64,000 nt of DNA from Morganella psychrotolerans. Its GTDB lineage: Bacteria > Pseudomonadota > Gammaproteobacteria > Enterobacterales > Enterobacteriaceae. The notes below the pieces were generated by a model that was not told the DNA's origin, did not search any database, and saw only the letters and a program-made list of their open reading frames with translations. Shown here piece by piece: positions 46,303-55,361 of the stretch (position 1 is the first letter of the stretch; the number at the start of each line of letters is the position of its first letter). Made by a program: the position numbers and the translations under genes. The stretch spans positions 620,001-684,000 of the forward strand of contig NZ_LZEX01000001.1 in NCBI RefSeq assembly GCF_001676055.1, given 5' to 3'.

Positions 46303-46469
46303 TTCGCTAGCCTCGCCTTCCTCGCCTGCCGGTTTAGTTTGCGGTGCCCGGTAATTCGGTTACGTGATAGCGGGTAGTGATACCCTCTTGCACTTTGCCG
46401 GAGTGACCAGGCAAAGCAATTCGCCGACAAGCCAACTGCCAGCGCCTTAAGTAAAATTGATTTCTTCAT
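46299..46469 (-). CDS. Small basic protein with N-terminal hydrophobic segment (56 aa)
   Basis: ATG 46469 preceded by AGGAACGG. MKKSILLKALAVGLSANCFA could be a signal or anchor; the rest is Arg/Lys-rich. Unknown. Overlaps the HTH gene start by 4 bp. Confidence 0.45.
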   Translation of the reverse strand: MKKSILLKALAVGLSANCFAWSLRQSARGYHYPLSRNRITGHRKLNRQARKARLAK

Positions 46470-46480
46470 GATTCCGTTCC

Positions 46481-46927
46481 TCAAAAAAATGACAGCAGCC
46501 GGTTCTCAGTGATTCCACTGCACCCCCGGAATATGTGTTTTAGTGCGGCATTGACTATCGCGTGATAACAGCGTTCAAATTCGTCTGATTCCATATCGCC
46601 ATATGCAAGGCTCTTAGCCTCCGTACGGACTTCACCATTCAGCCTGACCGTTTGCTCATAGAATCCGGAAAGTATCGTGAGGTCTTTCCTGAAGCGGTCA
46701 AATTGGCTGTACTCATCCATATTCTCCAGCCCTGCTTTATTTGCACACCAGTGGTCAAAGCAGAACTTGAAGAAAGCGAACATTTTTCTATGGAAGGATG
46801 GATTGCGGGAGAGTTTGATATTGAAGGCGTACATTTCGCCGTTTTTGAATTTTGTTAATCGCGGTAGGTCGTGCTCAAATGCCGGTACAAATACGCCGTT
46901 AGCGCCTTTGACCATGCTTATTTCCAT
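46481..46927 (-). CDS. DUF1367 family protein (148 aa)
   Basis: KGANGVFVPAFEHD, KLSRNPSFHRKMFAFFKFCF and the YEQTVRLNGEVRTEAKS region match DUF1367, a nin-region family near NinB with unknown biochemical role. GGAGG upstream of ATG 46927. Confidence 0.8.
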   Translation of the reverse strand: MEISMVKGANGVFVPAFEHDLPRLTKFKNGEMYAFNIKLSRNPSFHRKMFAFFKFCFDHWCANKAGLENMDEYSQFDRFRKDLTILSGFYEQTVRLNGEVRTEAKSLAYGDMESDEFERCYHAIVNAALKHIFRGCSGITENRLLSFF

Positions 46928-47236
46928 TTAACCTCCTGTTAGTGCTCTCCGGTTCCAGGCTGCGACTACCTCCGGCTCGTTAAAGCGCTTAATCCGCACA
47001 TCGCAGTCGTCACAGGTGATACTGAACAGCGTCAGATCCTGATATGTCGGCTTGTGAATTATGATGTCCGCGCATCCACACAGGGGACACGGCTTTAGCT
47101 TCTGTGTTTTCTCTGTCATTTCAGTAGTTCCCTCTGCTTTTATTTCACCAAAATTCCGCAGTGCTAACTCGTAGATGTAGTCTTCAAACTGCTTCCGTGC
47201 CCTGCCAATCCAATAAAACGGGCTCAGGCGCTTCAT
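46928..47236 (-). CDS. Lar-like restriction-alleviation protein (102 aa)
   Basis: C-terminal half is a Lar-type zinc ribbon (LKPCPLCGCADIIIHKP, CDDCDV, VVAAWNRRA). Lar of Rac modulates EcoK restriction. An N-terminal 40-residue extension precedes it; ATG 47236 has GGGGGAG, but an internal ATG at 47119 is possible. Confidence 0.75.
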   Translation of the reverse strand: MKRLSPFYWIGRARKQFEDYIYELALRNFGEIKAEGTTEMTEKTQKLKPCPLCGCADIIIHKPTYQDLTLFSITCDDCDVRIKRFNEPEVVAAWNRRALTGG

Positions 47237-47610
47237 CACTCCCCCGGTTCCATTCCAGTTTCAAAAAAACTCAATCGACCTTTCATCTGCACGAACGGCA
47301 ACGGGCGGCTGTCTGCCAGAACAAACCCTTTCTCACCAAAGAACCACGGTGATTCGCTTTGTTCCACGCAATCAGTGATTGTTGTTATGCCTACGATTCC
47401 GCCAGTCTCAAACTCTGACCGGTGAGGCAATTTAATCCCGAGACGGCAAGCCAGTGCATGTGCTGATTCGTAGTCACTCAGTTTTACACCCTGCGATGCG
47501 TGAACAAAAACCTGTCCGCGATACTTCGTTCGCCAGCTACGGTTTTCAATATCTTTGTGCCCGTTAACTATCAGCCACGCCCACGGCTGTTTGATTGATA
47601 TTGCTTTCAT
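47236..47610 (-). CDS. ASCH-domain protein (124 aa)
   Basis: ASCH (PUA-like) fold: MKAISIKQPWAWLIVNGHKD, IENRSWRTKYRGQVFVHAS. Thought to bind RNA or act on modified nucleosides. Tight overlap with neighbours; GGAGGAG before ATG 47610. Confidence 0.85.
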   Translation of the reverse strand: MKAISIKQPWAWLIVNGHKDIENRSWRTKYRGQVFVHASQGVKLSDYESAHALACRLGIKLPHRSEFETGGIVGITTITDCVEQSESPWFFGEKGFVLADSRPLPFVQMKGRLSFFETGMEPGE

Positions 47611-47837
47611 CACTCCTCCGGTGGTTGTGGCAGCGGGATATCAACCGCATAAATCCAATGAGTCACCCCTCTGAACGGAACCCACTCACGCTGATTTCCA
47701 TACGCAAACCAGCGGTATGATTCTGCACAGTCATACCCCTTGAGCATGAAAAATCCCCACTGAATCTGTCCGCGATAAATAATTAAAACAGGACTGCTGG
47801 TGCTCGGCATCTGCTCGCTCGTCTTAATCCAGTTCAT
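47610..47837 (-). CDS. DUF551-domain protein (75 aa)
   Basis: WIKTSEQMPSTSSPVLIIYR and the terminal VTHWIYAVDIPLPQPP match DUF551, common in phage accessory operons; function unknown. Confidence 0.82.
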   Translation of the reverse strand: MNWIKTSEQMPSTSSPVLIIYRGQIQWGFFMLKGYDCAESYRWFAYGNQREWVPFRGVTHWIYAVDIPLPQPPEE

Positions 47838-47846
47838 TGGTGGCTC

Positions 47847-48182
47847 CTAAAATTGCTTTCCGTGCGTCTTGGCTCTGTTTTCACGCTTGTGGTCAGCACG
47901 GTCTTTGTTGTATTCCAGCTTCTCAGAAATAGCCGTCTCGATGTCATATCCGAATGCGTGGGCGTAATCCAGAATACGGATTACCGCGTCTGCCAGTTCG
48001 ACTTCTGCCATCTTCCTGTGCGGCAAATGGTCATCCATCAGGTCTTTTCGCTCACCTTCCATCGCTTCGCTGATTTCCGAGTGGATGAGGCAAAGCAAAG
48101 TGCCTTTTTCTCTCGGGTTATCCCACCATCCGGCATCAACGTTTTGCTGATGAATCTGCTGCTGAAGTTGCTTAATTTCCAT
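47847..48182 (-). CDS. MazG-like nucleotide pyrophosphohydrolase (111 aa)
   Basis: All-alpha NTP-PPase: HSEISEAMEGERK (ExxE) and AEVELADAVIRILDYA (ExxD) metal-binding motifs. May hydrolyse non-canonical dNTPs or (p)ppGpp-related nucleotides. ATG 48182 preferred over an upstream TTG. Confidence 0.83.
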   Translation of the reverse strand: MEIKQLQQQIHQQNVDAGWWDNPREKGTLLCLIHSEISEAMEGERKDLMDDHLPHRKMAEVELADAVIRILDYAHAFGYDIETAISEKLEYNKDRADHKRENRAKTHGKQF

Positions 48183-48206
48183 AATCAAAAGTCCTTCTGT
48201 CTTGGG

Positions 48207-49175
48207 TTATGCCGCACGTTTGCGCCAGAGTTCCTGCTGGAACACCTTTGCGCCGTTAATCAGCATGTCGTTAAAATCGCCGGTTCCGTCAATCCACCTG
48301 ATGCTGACTTTCTCAACATCATTCGGGCTGAGGATGTTCCGGTTTCCGCACTCAAAAGCGGCAGCAAGGCCGGTGCCGTTACTGTCCGCATCAGCAAAAA
48401 TAATCAGATGGGTAACGCCTTTCGGTGCCCTGAACTTCCTCATGAAGTTAGCGTTAAGTGTTGACCAGGTATTGCAGCCGTATATCTGCTGGCAGGACAA
48501 CGCCGTTTCTATCCCCTCCGCAATTCCCAATGTCGATGCTACCGGTGTCATTCTGATTGCAACTGATCCGGCAAACTCCAGGTAATTATCTTCCTGTAAT
48601 TTCAGAAGCCGTTTGTTACCTTCAAAATTTGCCTTTTTATCACCTTCTAGCACCGTTCTGTGCAGGTAGCAGCCGTTGCCACGATCATCTGTGGCAATCG
48701 ACCAGATAGATTGCTTAACGCCCATCGGGGTAACTTCACGCTGATTAAAACGGATGTGACCGGCGGGAAGTGCGTTAATTCCCCTGCTCATCAGGTAACG
48801 GTGTGCGTCAGTGTCTTTCAGTGGGGAGAGTGTGCCGAATTTGGCGATTACTTTTGAGCGGGTAGATCTGGTATCTGATTGTGTCTGCGGTCTGCGTTGC
48901 CCTTCTGAGTAGCTGTTTCCTATCAGCTTATCAATCTCTCCGGCCAGTACTTTAAAATCCTTCTGTTGGGTAAGCTCCAGTAACTTCCATCCGTCCCCGG
49001 CACCGCATGAACATATCCATGAACCAGCATCGTTTTTATTGTCTATCCTGAATTTGCCTTTTTTCCCGCAGACTGGGCATTCCCCCTGATAGTGTTTTTT
49101 TCCTGTGACGGGTGGTAACTGGTAATACTCAAAGATCTCAGGCCATCGCCCGAGCACCGCCTCGACTGTCCTCAC
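48207..49175 (-). CDS. DNA primase with zinc finger and TOPRIM domain (322 aa, GTG start)
   Basis: N-terminal zinc-binding domain (GECPVCGKKGKFRIDN, WICSCGAGDG) and TOPRIM core (TLGIAEGIETALSCQQIYG, LIIFADADSNGTGLAAAFE). P4/phage-type primase for replication. GTG 49175 with GGGAGG. Overlaps the helicase gene by 38 bp, so the two form one replication unit. Confidence 0.9.
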   Translation of the reverse strand: MRTVEAVLGRWPEIFEYYQLPPVTGKKHYQGECPVCGKKGKFRIDNKNDAGSWICSCGAGDGWKLLELTQQKDFKVLAGEIDKLIGNSYSEGQRRPQTQSDTRSTRSKVIAKFGTLSPLKDTDAHRYLMSRGINALPAGHIRFNQREVTPMGVKQSIWSIATDDRGNGCYLHRTVLEGDKKANFEGNKRLLKLQEDNYLEFAGSVAIRMTPVASTLGIAEGIETALSCQQIYGCNTWSTLNANFMRKFRAPKGVTHLIIFADADSNGTGLAAAFECGNRNILSPNDVEKVSIRWIDGTGDFNDMLINGAKVFQQELWRKRAA

Positions 49176-50772
49176 TGTGACCTCCCTTACTCAGCGCTTT
49201 TTTAATATTTGCAATGCCGTTAAGTCCTATCTGCTTTTTTTCAGTTTCTGTTTTCGGTTCCTCTGATTTTTTCTGTTTTTCCTGAATCTTCGCGAATGCA
49301 ATATTTTTTGAACGAATGTAATTGCTGACTTCCGGTGTCATTTCCTGCGGTGAATCATGCAGACCACGTGGCCATACACCGAACTTTTTCTTGTAGGTAT
49401 GAGCGCACCAGCCGTCTGATATTGGCTTGCCGGATATCTCACGCTGCTTCTGGTAAAACTTAATTTGTGACCACCAACTTTGCTTTTGTTCCTTCGTGAA
49501 AATCTGCTCACCGGCACTGAGTTTTTTCAGATCCCGTGTTTCATCAACCTGAACGTTCTCCCCCATCAGCGGCTTAAATTCGCATTTCGGACAGACATAC
49601 ACACCGGCAGGCTTCATGTAGTGACATGACGGGCATTCCTTCGGTTTTTTCTCTGACTTCACCTGCTCGCGGTAGCTGCTTTGGGTCTTCATGCCGTCGT
49701 TTTTGTTTTGCAGATCGTCATATTCGATGTCATCCGGAAACCCGAGGCGGTGAACCGAACCTGAGTGATCAAATATCAGGCAATTCTCTTTGCCGGGCGC
49801 AGTGCGTAATCCCCGACCGAGGCATTGAACCCATCGTATTTCTGATTTAGTCGGTCTGGCGTAGATGATGCAACGGACGTCGCTGTCGAACCCGGCAACC
49901 AGAACGCCAACGTTCACAATTATTTTTGTCGCCCCTGTCTCAAACCGGCTGATAATCAGCTGACGCTCGTCATGCGGCGTACCTGCGGTCATGACCTCAG
50001 AGTTAATTCCAGCTCTGTTAAACTCCATCGTGACATAGTTGGCATGGCTTACATCGACGCAGAAGCACACTGTCGGTCTGTCTTCGCCGTGTTCAAGCCA
50101 GAATTTAACGATGTTTCCAACCAGGTCAGAATTACCCATGATTTGAGCAAGCTGATCTTCGTTGAAATCATTACCAAATCCAGACAGTCGTGACGTTTTA
50201 ACGCTGCTGACATCAGGGTTATCCGGTGCGTAAAATTCATACCGGCTCAGGTCTCCGATGCTGATAAGTTCTTTCATCGTGGTCGGTTTAATCAGTGTTT
50301 CGTAGTATTCCCCCATCCATCCGGCAAACGGTGTACCTGACAGTCCGACAACCCTGATCCCGCTGTCGCGGATGATTTCCAGTATTTTTTTCCGTTTCAT
50401 GTGGGCTTCGTCAATGATCAGCAGGTCGATATTGTCCGGAAACTGACGGCGTATCAGGGTATCTGCCGATGCAATCTGAATCAGTTTTGTCGGGTCGTAC
50501 AACGGGTGATCCCGCCACACGAAACTTATTTCCTCTGCCGGTAATCCGTACTCAACAAACCGGGATGCAGTCTGGTCAAGCAGCACCGTGTACGGAGCCA
50601 CAAACATCACGCGCTGATTGTGAGATACCAGTCCCGCTGTCATGAACGCTGCGATTGCCGTTTTACCAAACCCCACACTGGCGGACAGCAACATCGTCCG
50701 GTGTTGGTTCCAGTTCCGTCTGAGCATATTCAGTGCGGTGACTTGCTTTGCCTTTGGCGTTATACTGAGCAT
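49138..50772 (-). CDS. SF2 DEAD/DEAH-box helicase (544 aa)
   Basis: Walker A SASVGFGKTAIAA, DEAH box LLIIDEAHMK, motif III GLSGTPFAG and motif VI QCLGRGLRTA. A zinc ribbon (CPSCHYMKPAGVYVCPKCEF) and charged C-terminus follow. Likely the replicative or origin-opening helicase paired with the primase. AAGGA before ATG. Confidence 0.9.
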   Translation of the reverse strand: MLSITPKAKQVTALNMLRRNWNQHRTMLLSASVGFGKTAIAAFMTAGLVSHNQRVMFVAPYTVLLDQTASRFVEYGLPAEEISFVWRDHPLYDPTKLIQIASADTLIRRQFPDNIDLLIIDEAHMKRKKILEIIRDSGIRVVGLSGTPFAGWMGEYYETLIKPTTMKELISIGDLSRYEFYAPDNPDVSSVKTSRLSGFGNDFNEDQLAQIMGNSDLVGNIVKFWLEHGEDRPTVCFCVDVSHANYVTMEFNRAGINSEVMTAGTPHDERQLIISRFETGATKIIVNVGVLVAGFDSDVRCIIYARPTKSEIRWVQCLGRGLRTAPGKENCLIFDHSGSVHRLGFPDDIEYDDLQNKNDGMKTQSSYREQVKSEKKPKECPSCHYMKPAGVYVCPKCEFKPLMGENVQVDETRDLKKLSAGEQIFTKEQKQSWWSQIKFYQKQREISGKPISDGWCAHTYKKKFGVWPRGLHDSPQEMTPEVSNYIRSKNIAFAKIQEKQKKSEEPKTETEKKQIGLNGIANIKKALSKGGHSEDSRGGARAMA

Positions 50773-50774
50773 GT

Positions 50775-51209
50775 TTAATTTCCTTGTGATTTACGGCTGC
50801 GCGCTCCCCTCAGAGCGCTGCTGCCAATCTCCTCAAGCTTTTTTGAATTAATCGCCTCTGCTGCATGATTAAAATCAATCACCTGAGCGCCTTTGACTCC
50901 CATCGTGTAGTAACAGGATTTTGAAATATTCCAGCTTCGTCCTCCCCAGTTAAACTCAGGATTCACAGCGTAAATCCCGCGTTTGAATTTAATTAACCCT
51001 GCCGACTCAAGTTCTTTGTTCGCCCGCTGAATGCTTCTCGCGGTAACGCCCAATTCCCTTGCCGTCTCCTCCGAGGTGGCAACATACCGCCCGTGTCGCC
51101 AGTCACAGTTCTCGACGATGTAGCCGTACAACTCCGTTGCCACCGGAGATAAACCGGCCATTCGCTTAAACAGTTCCCTGGACTTAAAAACCCGTGACCA
51201 TTTCTGCAT
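50775..51209 (-). CDS. Winged-helix replication-region protein (144 aa)
   Basis: HTH at about 45-85 (TSEETARELGVTARSIQRAN, KELESAGLIKFKRG) and helical end. Occupies the O-protein position upstream of helicase, so may bind the origin. ATG 51209 used; an in-frame TTG to 51266 is unlikely. The 200 bp to the right show no gene. Confidence 0.65.
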   Translation of the reverse strand: MQKWSRVFKSRELFKRMAGLSPVATELYGYIVENCDWRHGRYVATSEETARELGVTARSIQRANKELESAGLIKFKRGIYAVNPEFNWGGRSWNISKSCYYTMGVKGAQVIDFNHAAEAINSKKLEEIGSSALRGARSRKSQGN

Positions 51210-51468
51210 AAACCGTAACCTATTGATTTTTAACAAAGCGACCGAACCTGTCGCAAAAAGCGACAAACCCTGTCGTTTTGATGTTGATTAACTTGATGAT
51301 TTATAACGGTTTTCCAAGTTGCCCTCTCCTTATCCTTACAGGGTCAATCCGAACACCGGTTTTTTATCTTTTTTGCTTTTCTTTTCAGTTAGTTAGCCGT
51401 TGTGTCTTTTGCATGAATCGCAGCACTTGCCAGAGAACAAGCCCTGTTTTGTGCTGATTTTTGGCATC

Positions 51469-51795
51469 TCAGACGAGCGCCGGAATTGGTTGGTTTCTCT
51501 GGCTGGTGCCTGCCTGAAACTCTCTCGGGGTTGAGACATTCCCGTCGAGGTATGAAGCGTAGTTTTTTACGAAGTTTCTCAGCCTCGTATTTGCTGCCCT
51601 TCTGCCTGAATTTTCCTTCCGATAAATAACGGATTCATTGTCGAAATGCTCTTGATAAACCTCAGAATATTTAACCGATATTTTCGGTCTTACCGATGGC
51701 CTTAACCGGAGAAGCATTTCTCTTATCCATTTTTCATCCTGTTCAAAATAACAATCAGGCATTAAAACATTGACGTTATACTCATAATTATCCAT
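51469..51795 (-). CDS. Phage protein (108 aa), unknown
   Basis: Begins MDNYEYNVNVLMPDCYFEQD, mixed, Arg-rich middle. Between CII-like and replication genes. No family recognised. Confidence 0.55.
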   Translation of the reverse strand: MDNYEYNVNVLMPDCYFEQDEKWIREMLLRLRPSVRPKISVKYSEVYQEHFDNESVIYRKENSGRRAANTRLRNFVKNYASYLDGNVSTPREFQAGTSQRNQPIPALV

Positions 51796-51910
51796 TTGCT
51801 TATTAACTCCATGAATTAAAAGCCCGTTTAAATTCCATAAACGAGCTTATCTATGAGTTGAATTATTTATTGACTAATACTGATAATTCATCCAGCATTG
51901 GATTGCATTT

Positions 51911-52258
51911 TTAAATCGCTAAGTCGATTTGATCCTGAGCCTCGGTTACCGCCGGGGCTTTTCTTTTGACCTTTCCCTTAATCTCCAGCATCTGCATCAG
52001 CCATTCAGCATCTGCGCCCTCAACTACTAAGCGCGGTGGCTTGCTTTCAACTTTCACTGAATCTTCCGGTAGCCCAAGTGCTGTGATTGCTTTGCACGCC
52101 AACCGGAACGCTCTTGTCTTTTCCCGGCTTGCTGCCGTTGGATGAATGCCTAACTCTTTTGCCAGGTTGTCATTCTTCATTGCGAACGTCTGCCGGATGA
52201 AAAAGCTCATCAGTTCGTTAGATGAGCAATCGACTTTGATACTTTTTGATACTTCCAT
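51911..52258 (-). CDS. CII-like transcriptional activator (115 aa)
   Basis: HTH with AKELGIHPTAASREKTRAF at about 33-51, and a C-terminal acidic tail ending EAQDQIDLAI, comparable with lambda CII. It is the gene after cro in the rightward operon, the cII position. Would promote establishment of lysogeny; no clear TTGC-N6-TTGC site was found. Confidence 0.6.
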   Translation of the reverse strand: MEVSKSIKVDCSSNELMSFFIRQTFAMKNDNLAKELGIHPTAASREKTRAFRLACKAITALGLPEDSVKVESKPPRLVVEGADAEWLMQMLEIKGKVKRKAPAVTEAQDQIDLAI

Positions 52259-52427
52259 AATTCATAATGTCCTTATTGAGATACAGTTATTCGCTCACTT
52301 CCTGTGAGGTGTTGCTGTGTTGAATAAAATGTAATTTGGTGGGTTCTGCCTCTTCGGTACATTGTCTCTTTAGAGATACGCCGCCCGCCCGACAATATGC
52401 TGTGCCGTTCAGCTACTACTTTTTTTG

Positions 52428-52655
52428 TTATGCCGCGAGTTCAGGCCAGTTCTTCGCCCAATCTTCTGGGTACAGGTGCTGGCGCTTAACCGCTGAATTG
52501 CTATTTTTTTCGATAAGCACACAGAGCTCAGTGCCTAATTTCGAGCCCTTTGAGATTGCCTTTCTCAGGTATCCGATAGTGGTTCCGCAGCGTTTCGCGA
52601 AATACTCCTGATCCGATACCGATAGCGCATTTAGGAAAATCCGTAATTGTTCCAT
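52428..52655 (-). CDS. cro: YdaS/Cro-like regulator (75 aa)
   Basis: Divergent from cI, first gene of the early right operon. HTH FAKRCGTTIGYLRKAISKGS with YdaS-type ending (YPEDWAKNWPEL). AAGGA at good distance from ATG 52655. Would compete with CI at the operators between the genes. The gap 52259-52427 has no gene. Confidence 0.8.
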   Translation of the reverse strand: MEQLRIFLNALSVSDQEYFAKRCGTTIGYLRKAISKGSKLGTELCVLIEKNSNSAVKRQHLYPEDWAKNWPELAA

Positions 52656-52686
52656 GCGTTGTCCTTGTTTACCTATGCATGAGATA

Positions 52687-52742
52687 AATATACCTATAGG
52701 TAAACAATTAATCAATACCTACAGGCAATTTACCGGAAGGTA
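52687..52742 (-). promoter_or_regulatory. pR promoter with three CI/Cro operators
   Basis: Operators TACC-N4-GGTA at 52691-52702 (TACCTATAGGTA), 52716-52727 (TACCTACAGGCA) and 52731-52742 (TACCGGAAGGTA). Promoter for cro on the minus strand: TTGATT (52715-52710), 17-bp spacer, TATATT (52692-52687). One operator covers the -10, the second abuts the -35, the third is nearest cI. Confidence 0.75.
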
Positions 52743-52763
52743 AATTTGTCGGATGATTTGCTA

Positions 52764-53462
52764 ATGAATGCTGAAAACGATTTATTTGAAAAAAGAAGAC
52801 AAAAACTATTCGAACTCGTCTCCCAGTACGGGACGCAGGAGGAATTCGCTCGAGCTATTGGCAAGGACAAGTCATACGTATCCAGAATGCTTTACTCACC
52901 TGAAAAGAATGGGTACAAGCGTATAGGGGATAAGATGGTTATCGCTATTCAGGCGGCACTAGGGCTACCTCATGGGTGGATGGATGGGATAACAGATGCT
53001 GACATACCAGCCCCATCACCAAGCAACACCTACAAAGTTGAAGTTCTCGATGTCGAAGCGAGCGCGGGACCAGGGGTGCTAGTTCTTGATGAGTTTATTG
53101 AAACAATAACGGCAATCGAATATTCCGCAGAGGAAGCCAAGCGGCTGTTCGGTGGAAGGCCTGCTGATACCGTAAAGATGATCACCGTTAAAGGTGACTC
53201 AATGGCGGAGACGTTCGAGCCGCGTGATCAGATATTCGTTGATTTGACTGTTAACCATTTTGACGGTGACGGAATTTATGTCTTCATACTGGACAATCAG
53301 CTCTACATTAAGCGCCTGCAAATGCAGTACAAGCGCCTCGCTGTGATATCGGATAACCCGAAATATGAGACGTGGCACCTGAACGAAGAAACAATTGATG
53401 GAGTGTTAATACAGGCCAAAGTGCTTGTCAGTCAGTCCATCAAGTATAAGTTCCACGGCTGA
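52764..53462 (+). CDS. cI: CI-type prophage repressor (232 aa)
   Basis: N-terminal HTH (QEEFARAIGKDKSYVSRMLY, residues about 23-45), C-terminal S24 domain with KGDSMAETFEPRDQIFVD (Ser nucleophile) and LYIKRLQ (Lys). The linker AGPG resembles the A-G cleavage motif, so RecA-dependent induction is expected. ATG 52764 is used; an upstream TTG is open. No obvious SD. Confidence 0.9.
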   Translation: MNAENDLFEKRRQKLFELVSQYGTQEEFARAIGKDKSYVSRMLYSPEKNGYKRIGDKMVIAIQAALGLPHGWMDGITDADIPAPSPSNTYKVEVLDVEASAGPGVLVLDEFIETITAIEYSAEEAKRLFGGRPADTVKMITVKGDSMAETFEPRDQIFVDLTVNHFDGDGIYVFILDNQLYIKRLQMQYKRLAVISDNPKYETWHLNEETIDGVLIQAKVLVSQSIKYKFHG

Positions 53463-53480
53463 CAGCCCGACACATCCCAA

Positions 53481-53582
53481 TGAAGCGCCTGTACAACTGG
53501 ATATGCTGCCACAAGCTGTACACTCTGCTTATCGCGGTGATTGTGATAGATGCGGTGGTGGGGGTGAGTTTGGTGCGGTGAT
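53481..53582 (+). CDS. Short membrane peptide (33 aa), candidate
   Basis: MKRLYNWICCHKLYTLLIAV continuing IVIDAVVGVSLVR; one membrane helix, similar in form to Hok-type toxins but truncated and with no clear SD. Between cI and the rexA-like gene. Confidence 0.3.
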
Positions 53583-53647
53583 AGCGGACTGACGACACGT
53601 TTTAGGGTGTGGTTGTGTAACTTATTTAATTTACAGGAATAATATGG

Positions 53648-54709
53648 ATGTCAAAAGATAATAGAAATAAGGTAGTTCACTATAAAAGAGCCGTTCTTTC
53701 TAATTGTGAATCGACTTTACAAGAAATAGTTAGCTCCATAATATCTAAGGATGGCACTGCATCCAAAGTCTCCAATAGACAAGAAAAGATATCACCAACT
53801 GACCCCAGCAGCCCCTTCCGCCTAATAAACAAAAATGAGCTATATAAAACAATTTTATTCGGGCAGTTAATTTTGTTTGAACAAGGGAGGAGTCAAGCGC
53901 TGATGACAATCAATGATGACTCCGATTTTTATGACATTGATGCAATAACATCAGAACAAATACAGCTATTATCGGATGAAGGACTTACTTCTGAAGATAC
54001 AAAAAAGATAAAAAGAGAATTTATTGATTCAATATTGCACTTTGGGATATTTCAAAATCACGTAATGATTGTTCAGTCAAAAGCCCTGTCATCAAAAGAT
54101 ATTGAAAATCATTTAAACTGGTTAATCCATAGATTTTCAGAATGTCTAAATGAAGATAGCTTTTTGATTTTACAAGACAAACCATCAGAAAAAACAATTG
54201 AAATAATGGAAAGCTCCCCAGTTAAAAAAATTAAGCTAGGTAGCGTTCCAATAAAAGCAGAAGACAGTAATGGAAATATTTCCATTGAAAACAAATGCAT
54301 TGAAACCCTTGAGAAAGTAAAAAAAATAAAATACATGCCAACAGGTAAGGGTGGCGACATAATTAAAGCAATGCTTGGTATGAAGCTTTTTAACGACTTA
54401 AAGCTTGAGGATTCACTGGATGACGCTAACCTTCAAGTTAACCTGGAAATAACATATTTCAGAAAAACATCGAAATCTGGGCAGGATGTTCTTGACAGCC
54501 TGGCAAGCTCAATGAGGCATATAGATGAAGATGATATTGAAATCAGCTTAGATGGCGGTGGAATCATAAAAGGAAGTGAATTGAGGCTCCGTGGCAACTT
54601 GAACGTTCAGTATTACAATGGACTAATTGATGAGAATCATCTATATTTGCAGATGCATAAATGGCTTTTATCCAAAGTAGATGCGGGAGAAATCGGAGAG
54701 AAAAACTAA
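53648..54709 (+). CDS. RexA-like exclusion protein candidate (353 aa)
   Basis: AT-rich gene directly after cI, transcribed with it. No family match from obvious motifs, but the order of elements resembles lambda RexA: a beta-rich first half, then GGDIIKAMLGMKLFNDLKLE (RexA has GDILKVLGATDIEGELFDSL), a paired strand and a closing DILSLDGG/ELRL region before a C-terminal helix. Longer than RexA (279 aa). The next gene is a four-helix membrane protein, as rexB. Function (phage exclusion) is inferred from this and from position. Confidence 0.55.
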   Translation: MSKDNRNKVVHYKRAVLSNCESTLQEIVSSIISKDGTASKVSNRQEKISPTDPSSPFRLINKNELYKTILFGQLILFEQGRSQALMTINDDSDFYDIDAITSEQIQLLSDEGLTSEDTKKIKREFIDSILHFGIFQNHVMIVQSKALSSKDIENHLNWLIHRFSECLNEDSFLILQDKPSEKTIEIMESSPVKKIKLGSVPIKAEDSNGNISIENKCIETLEKVKKIKYMPTGKGGDIIKAMLGMKLFNDLKLEDSLDDANLQVNLEITYFRKTSKSGQDVLDSLASSMRHIDEDDIEISLDGGGIIKGSELRLRGNLNVQYYNGLIDENHLYLQMHKWLLSKVDAGEIGEKN

Positions 54710-54726
54710 ATTAATCAGGGGGCTGT

Positions 54727-55224
54727 ATGAGTACTGGAAAACTGTTAGTTACCATGATAATGGCCTTCTCCCTTGGCTTTATAGTTGCTCAGGTTGCACT
54801 TAACTATGTAACTATTAACAGTGCAATAACGCCTTGGGTATTAATAACTATTTTATTCTTTCCCGCCTCATTTGCTGTTCAGGCGATGCTTAAGATACCC
54901 GAGGCCAGCGAGCACCAGCAATTAACCCAGTCTGAATTAAAGCGATTAAAAGGTATTATCAAGGTTAAGCAAAATAAGCTATTCATACTCTTTTGGGTTT
55001 ACGTTATTTTTGCCGTTGCTAGTGCTGCTTTGTTTCTCCTAAAAAATCCAGCAGTGAGTATAAATGTAGCGATCTCGGTAAGCCTTGGACTTATCGTGGC
55101 TTCACTTTCATCTCTGGTATACATACGGTCAGTAATGGATGAAATACAGTCATTTAAGAGTCTAATGATACACCGAGCCGATAAAATAAAGAAAAAAAAC
55201 GAACTACTCGAAAGGTTAAAATAA
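54727..55224 (+). CDS. RexB-like four-helix membrane protein candidate (165 aa)
   Basis: Hydrophobic segments at about 7-27, 35-54, 85-105 and 112-131, with a charged helical C-terminus (SLMIHRADKIKKKNELLERL). Lambda RexB (144 aa) also has four membrane segments and forms an ion channel activated by RexA. Strong AGGGGG before ATG 54727, 17 bp after the RexA-like gene; a terminator follows. Confidence 0.55.
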   Translation: MSTGKLLVTMIMAFSLGFIVAQVALNYVTINSAITPWVLITILFFPASFAVQAMLKIPEASEHQQLTQSELKRLKGIIKVKQNKLFILFWVYVIFAVASAALFLLKNPAVSINVAISVSLGLIVASLSSLVYIRSVMDEIQSFKSLMIHRADKIKKKNELLERLK

Positions 55225-55230
55225 CCCCCC

Positions 55231-55254
55231 AGCCCTCCCCGTGAGGGCTTTTTT
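55231..55254 (+). terminator. Terminator after cI-rex-like operon
   Basis: AGCCCTC-cccgt-GAGGGCT followed by TTTTT, seven bases past the RexB-like stop. Confidence 0.85.
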
Positions 55255-55361
55255 GTGCCTGCAATTCCCCCGCCTGTGTGATCTGCGTCCAATCGTGACG
55301 ATTTTTTGAAAATAAATTACCTGTTAAATCAATTGGGTAAACTTCTTACGCCAATTTAGTT

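Noticed and set aside
47853-48464. 203-codon plus-strand frame antisense to MazG-like and primase genes
   Set aside because: Antisense to two well-supported genes, and no ribosome site or recognisable domain.
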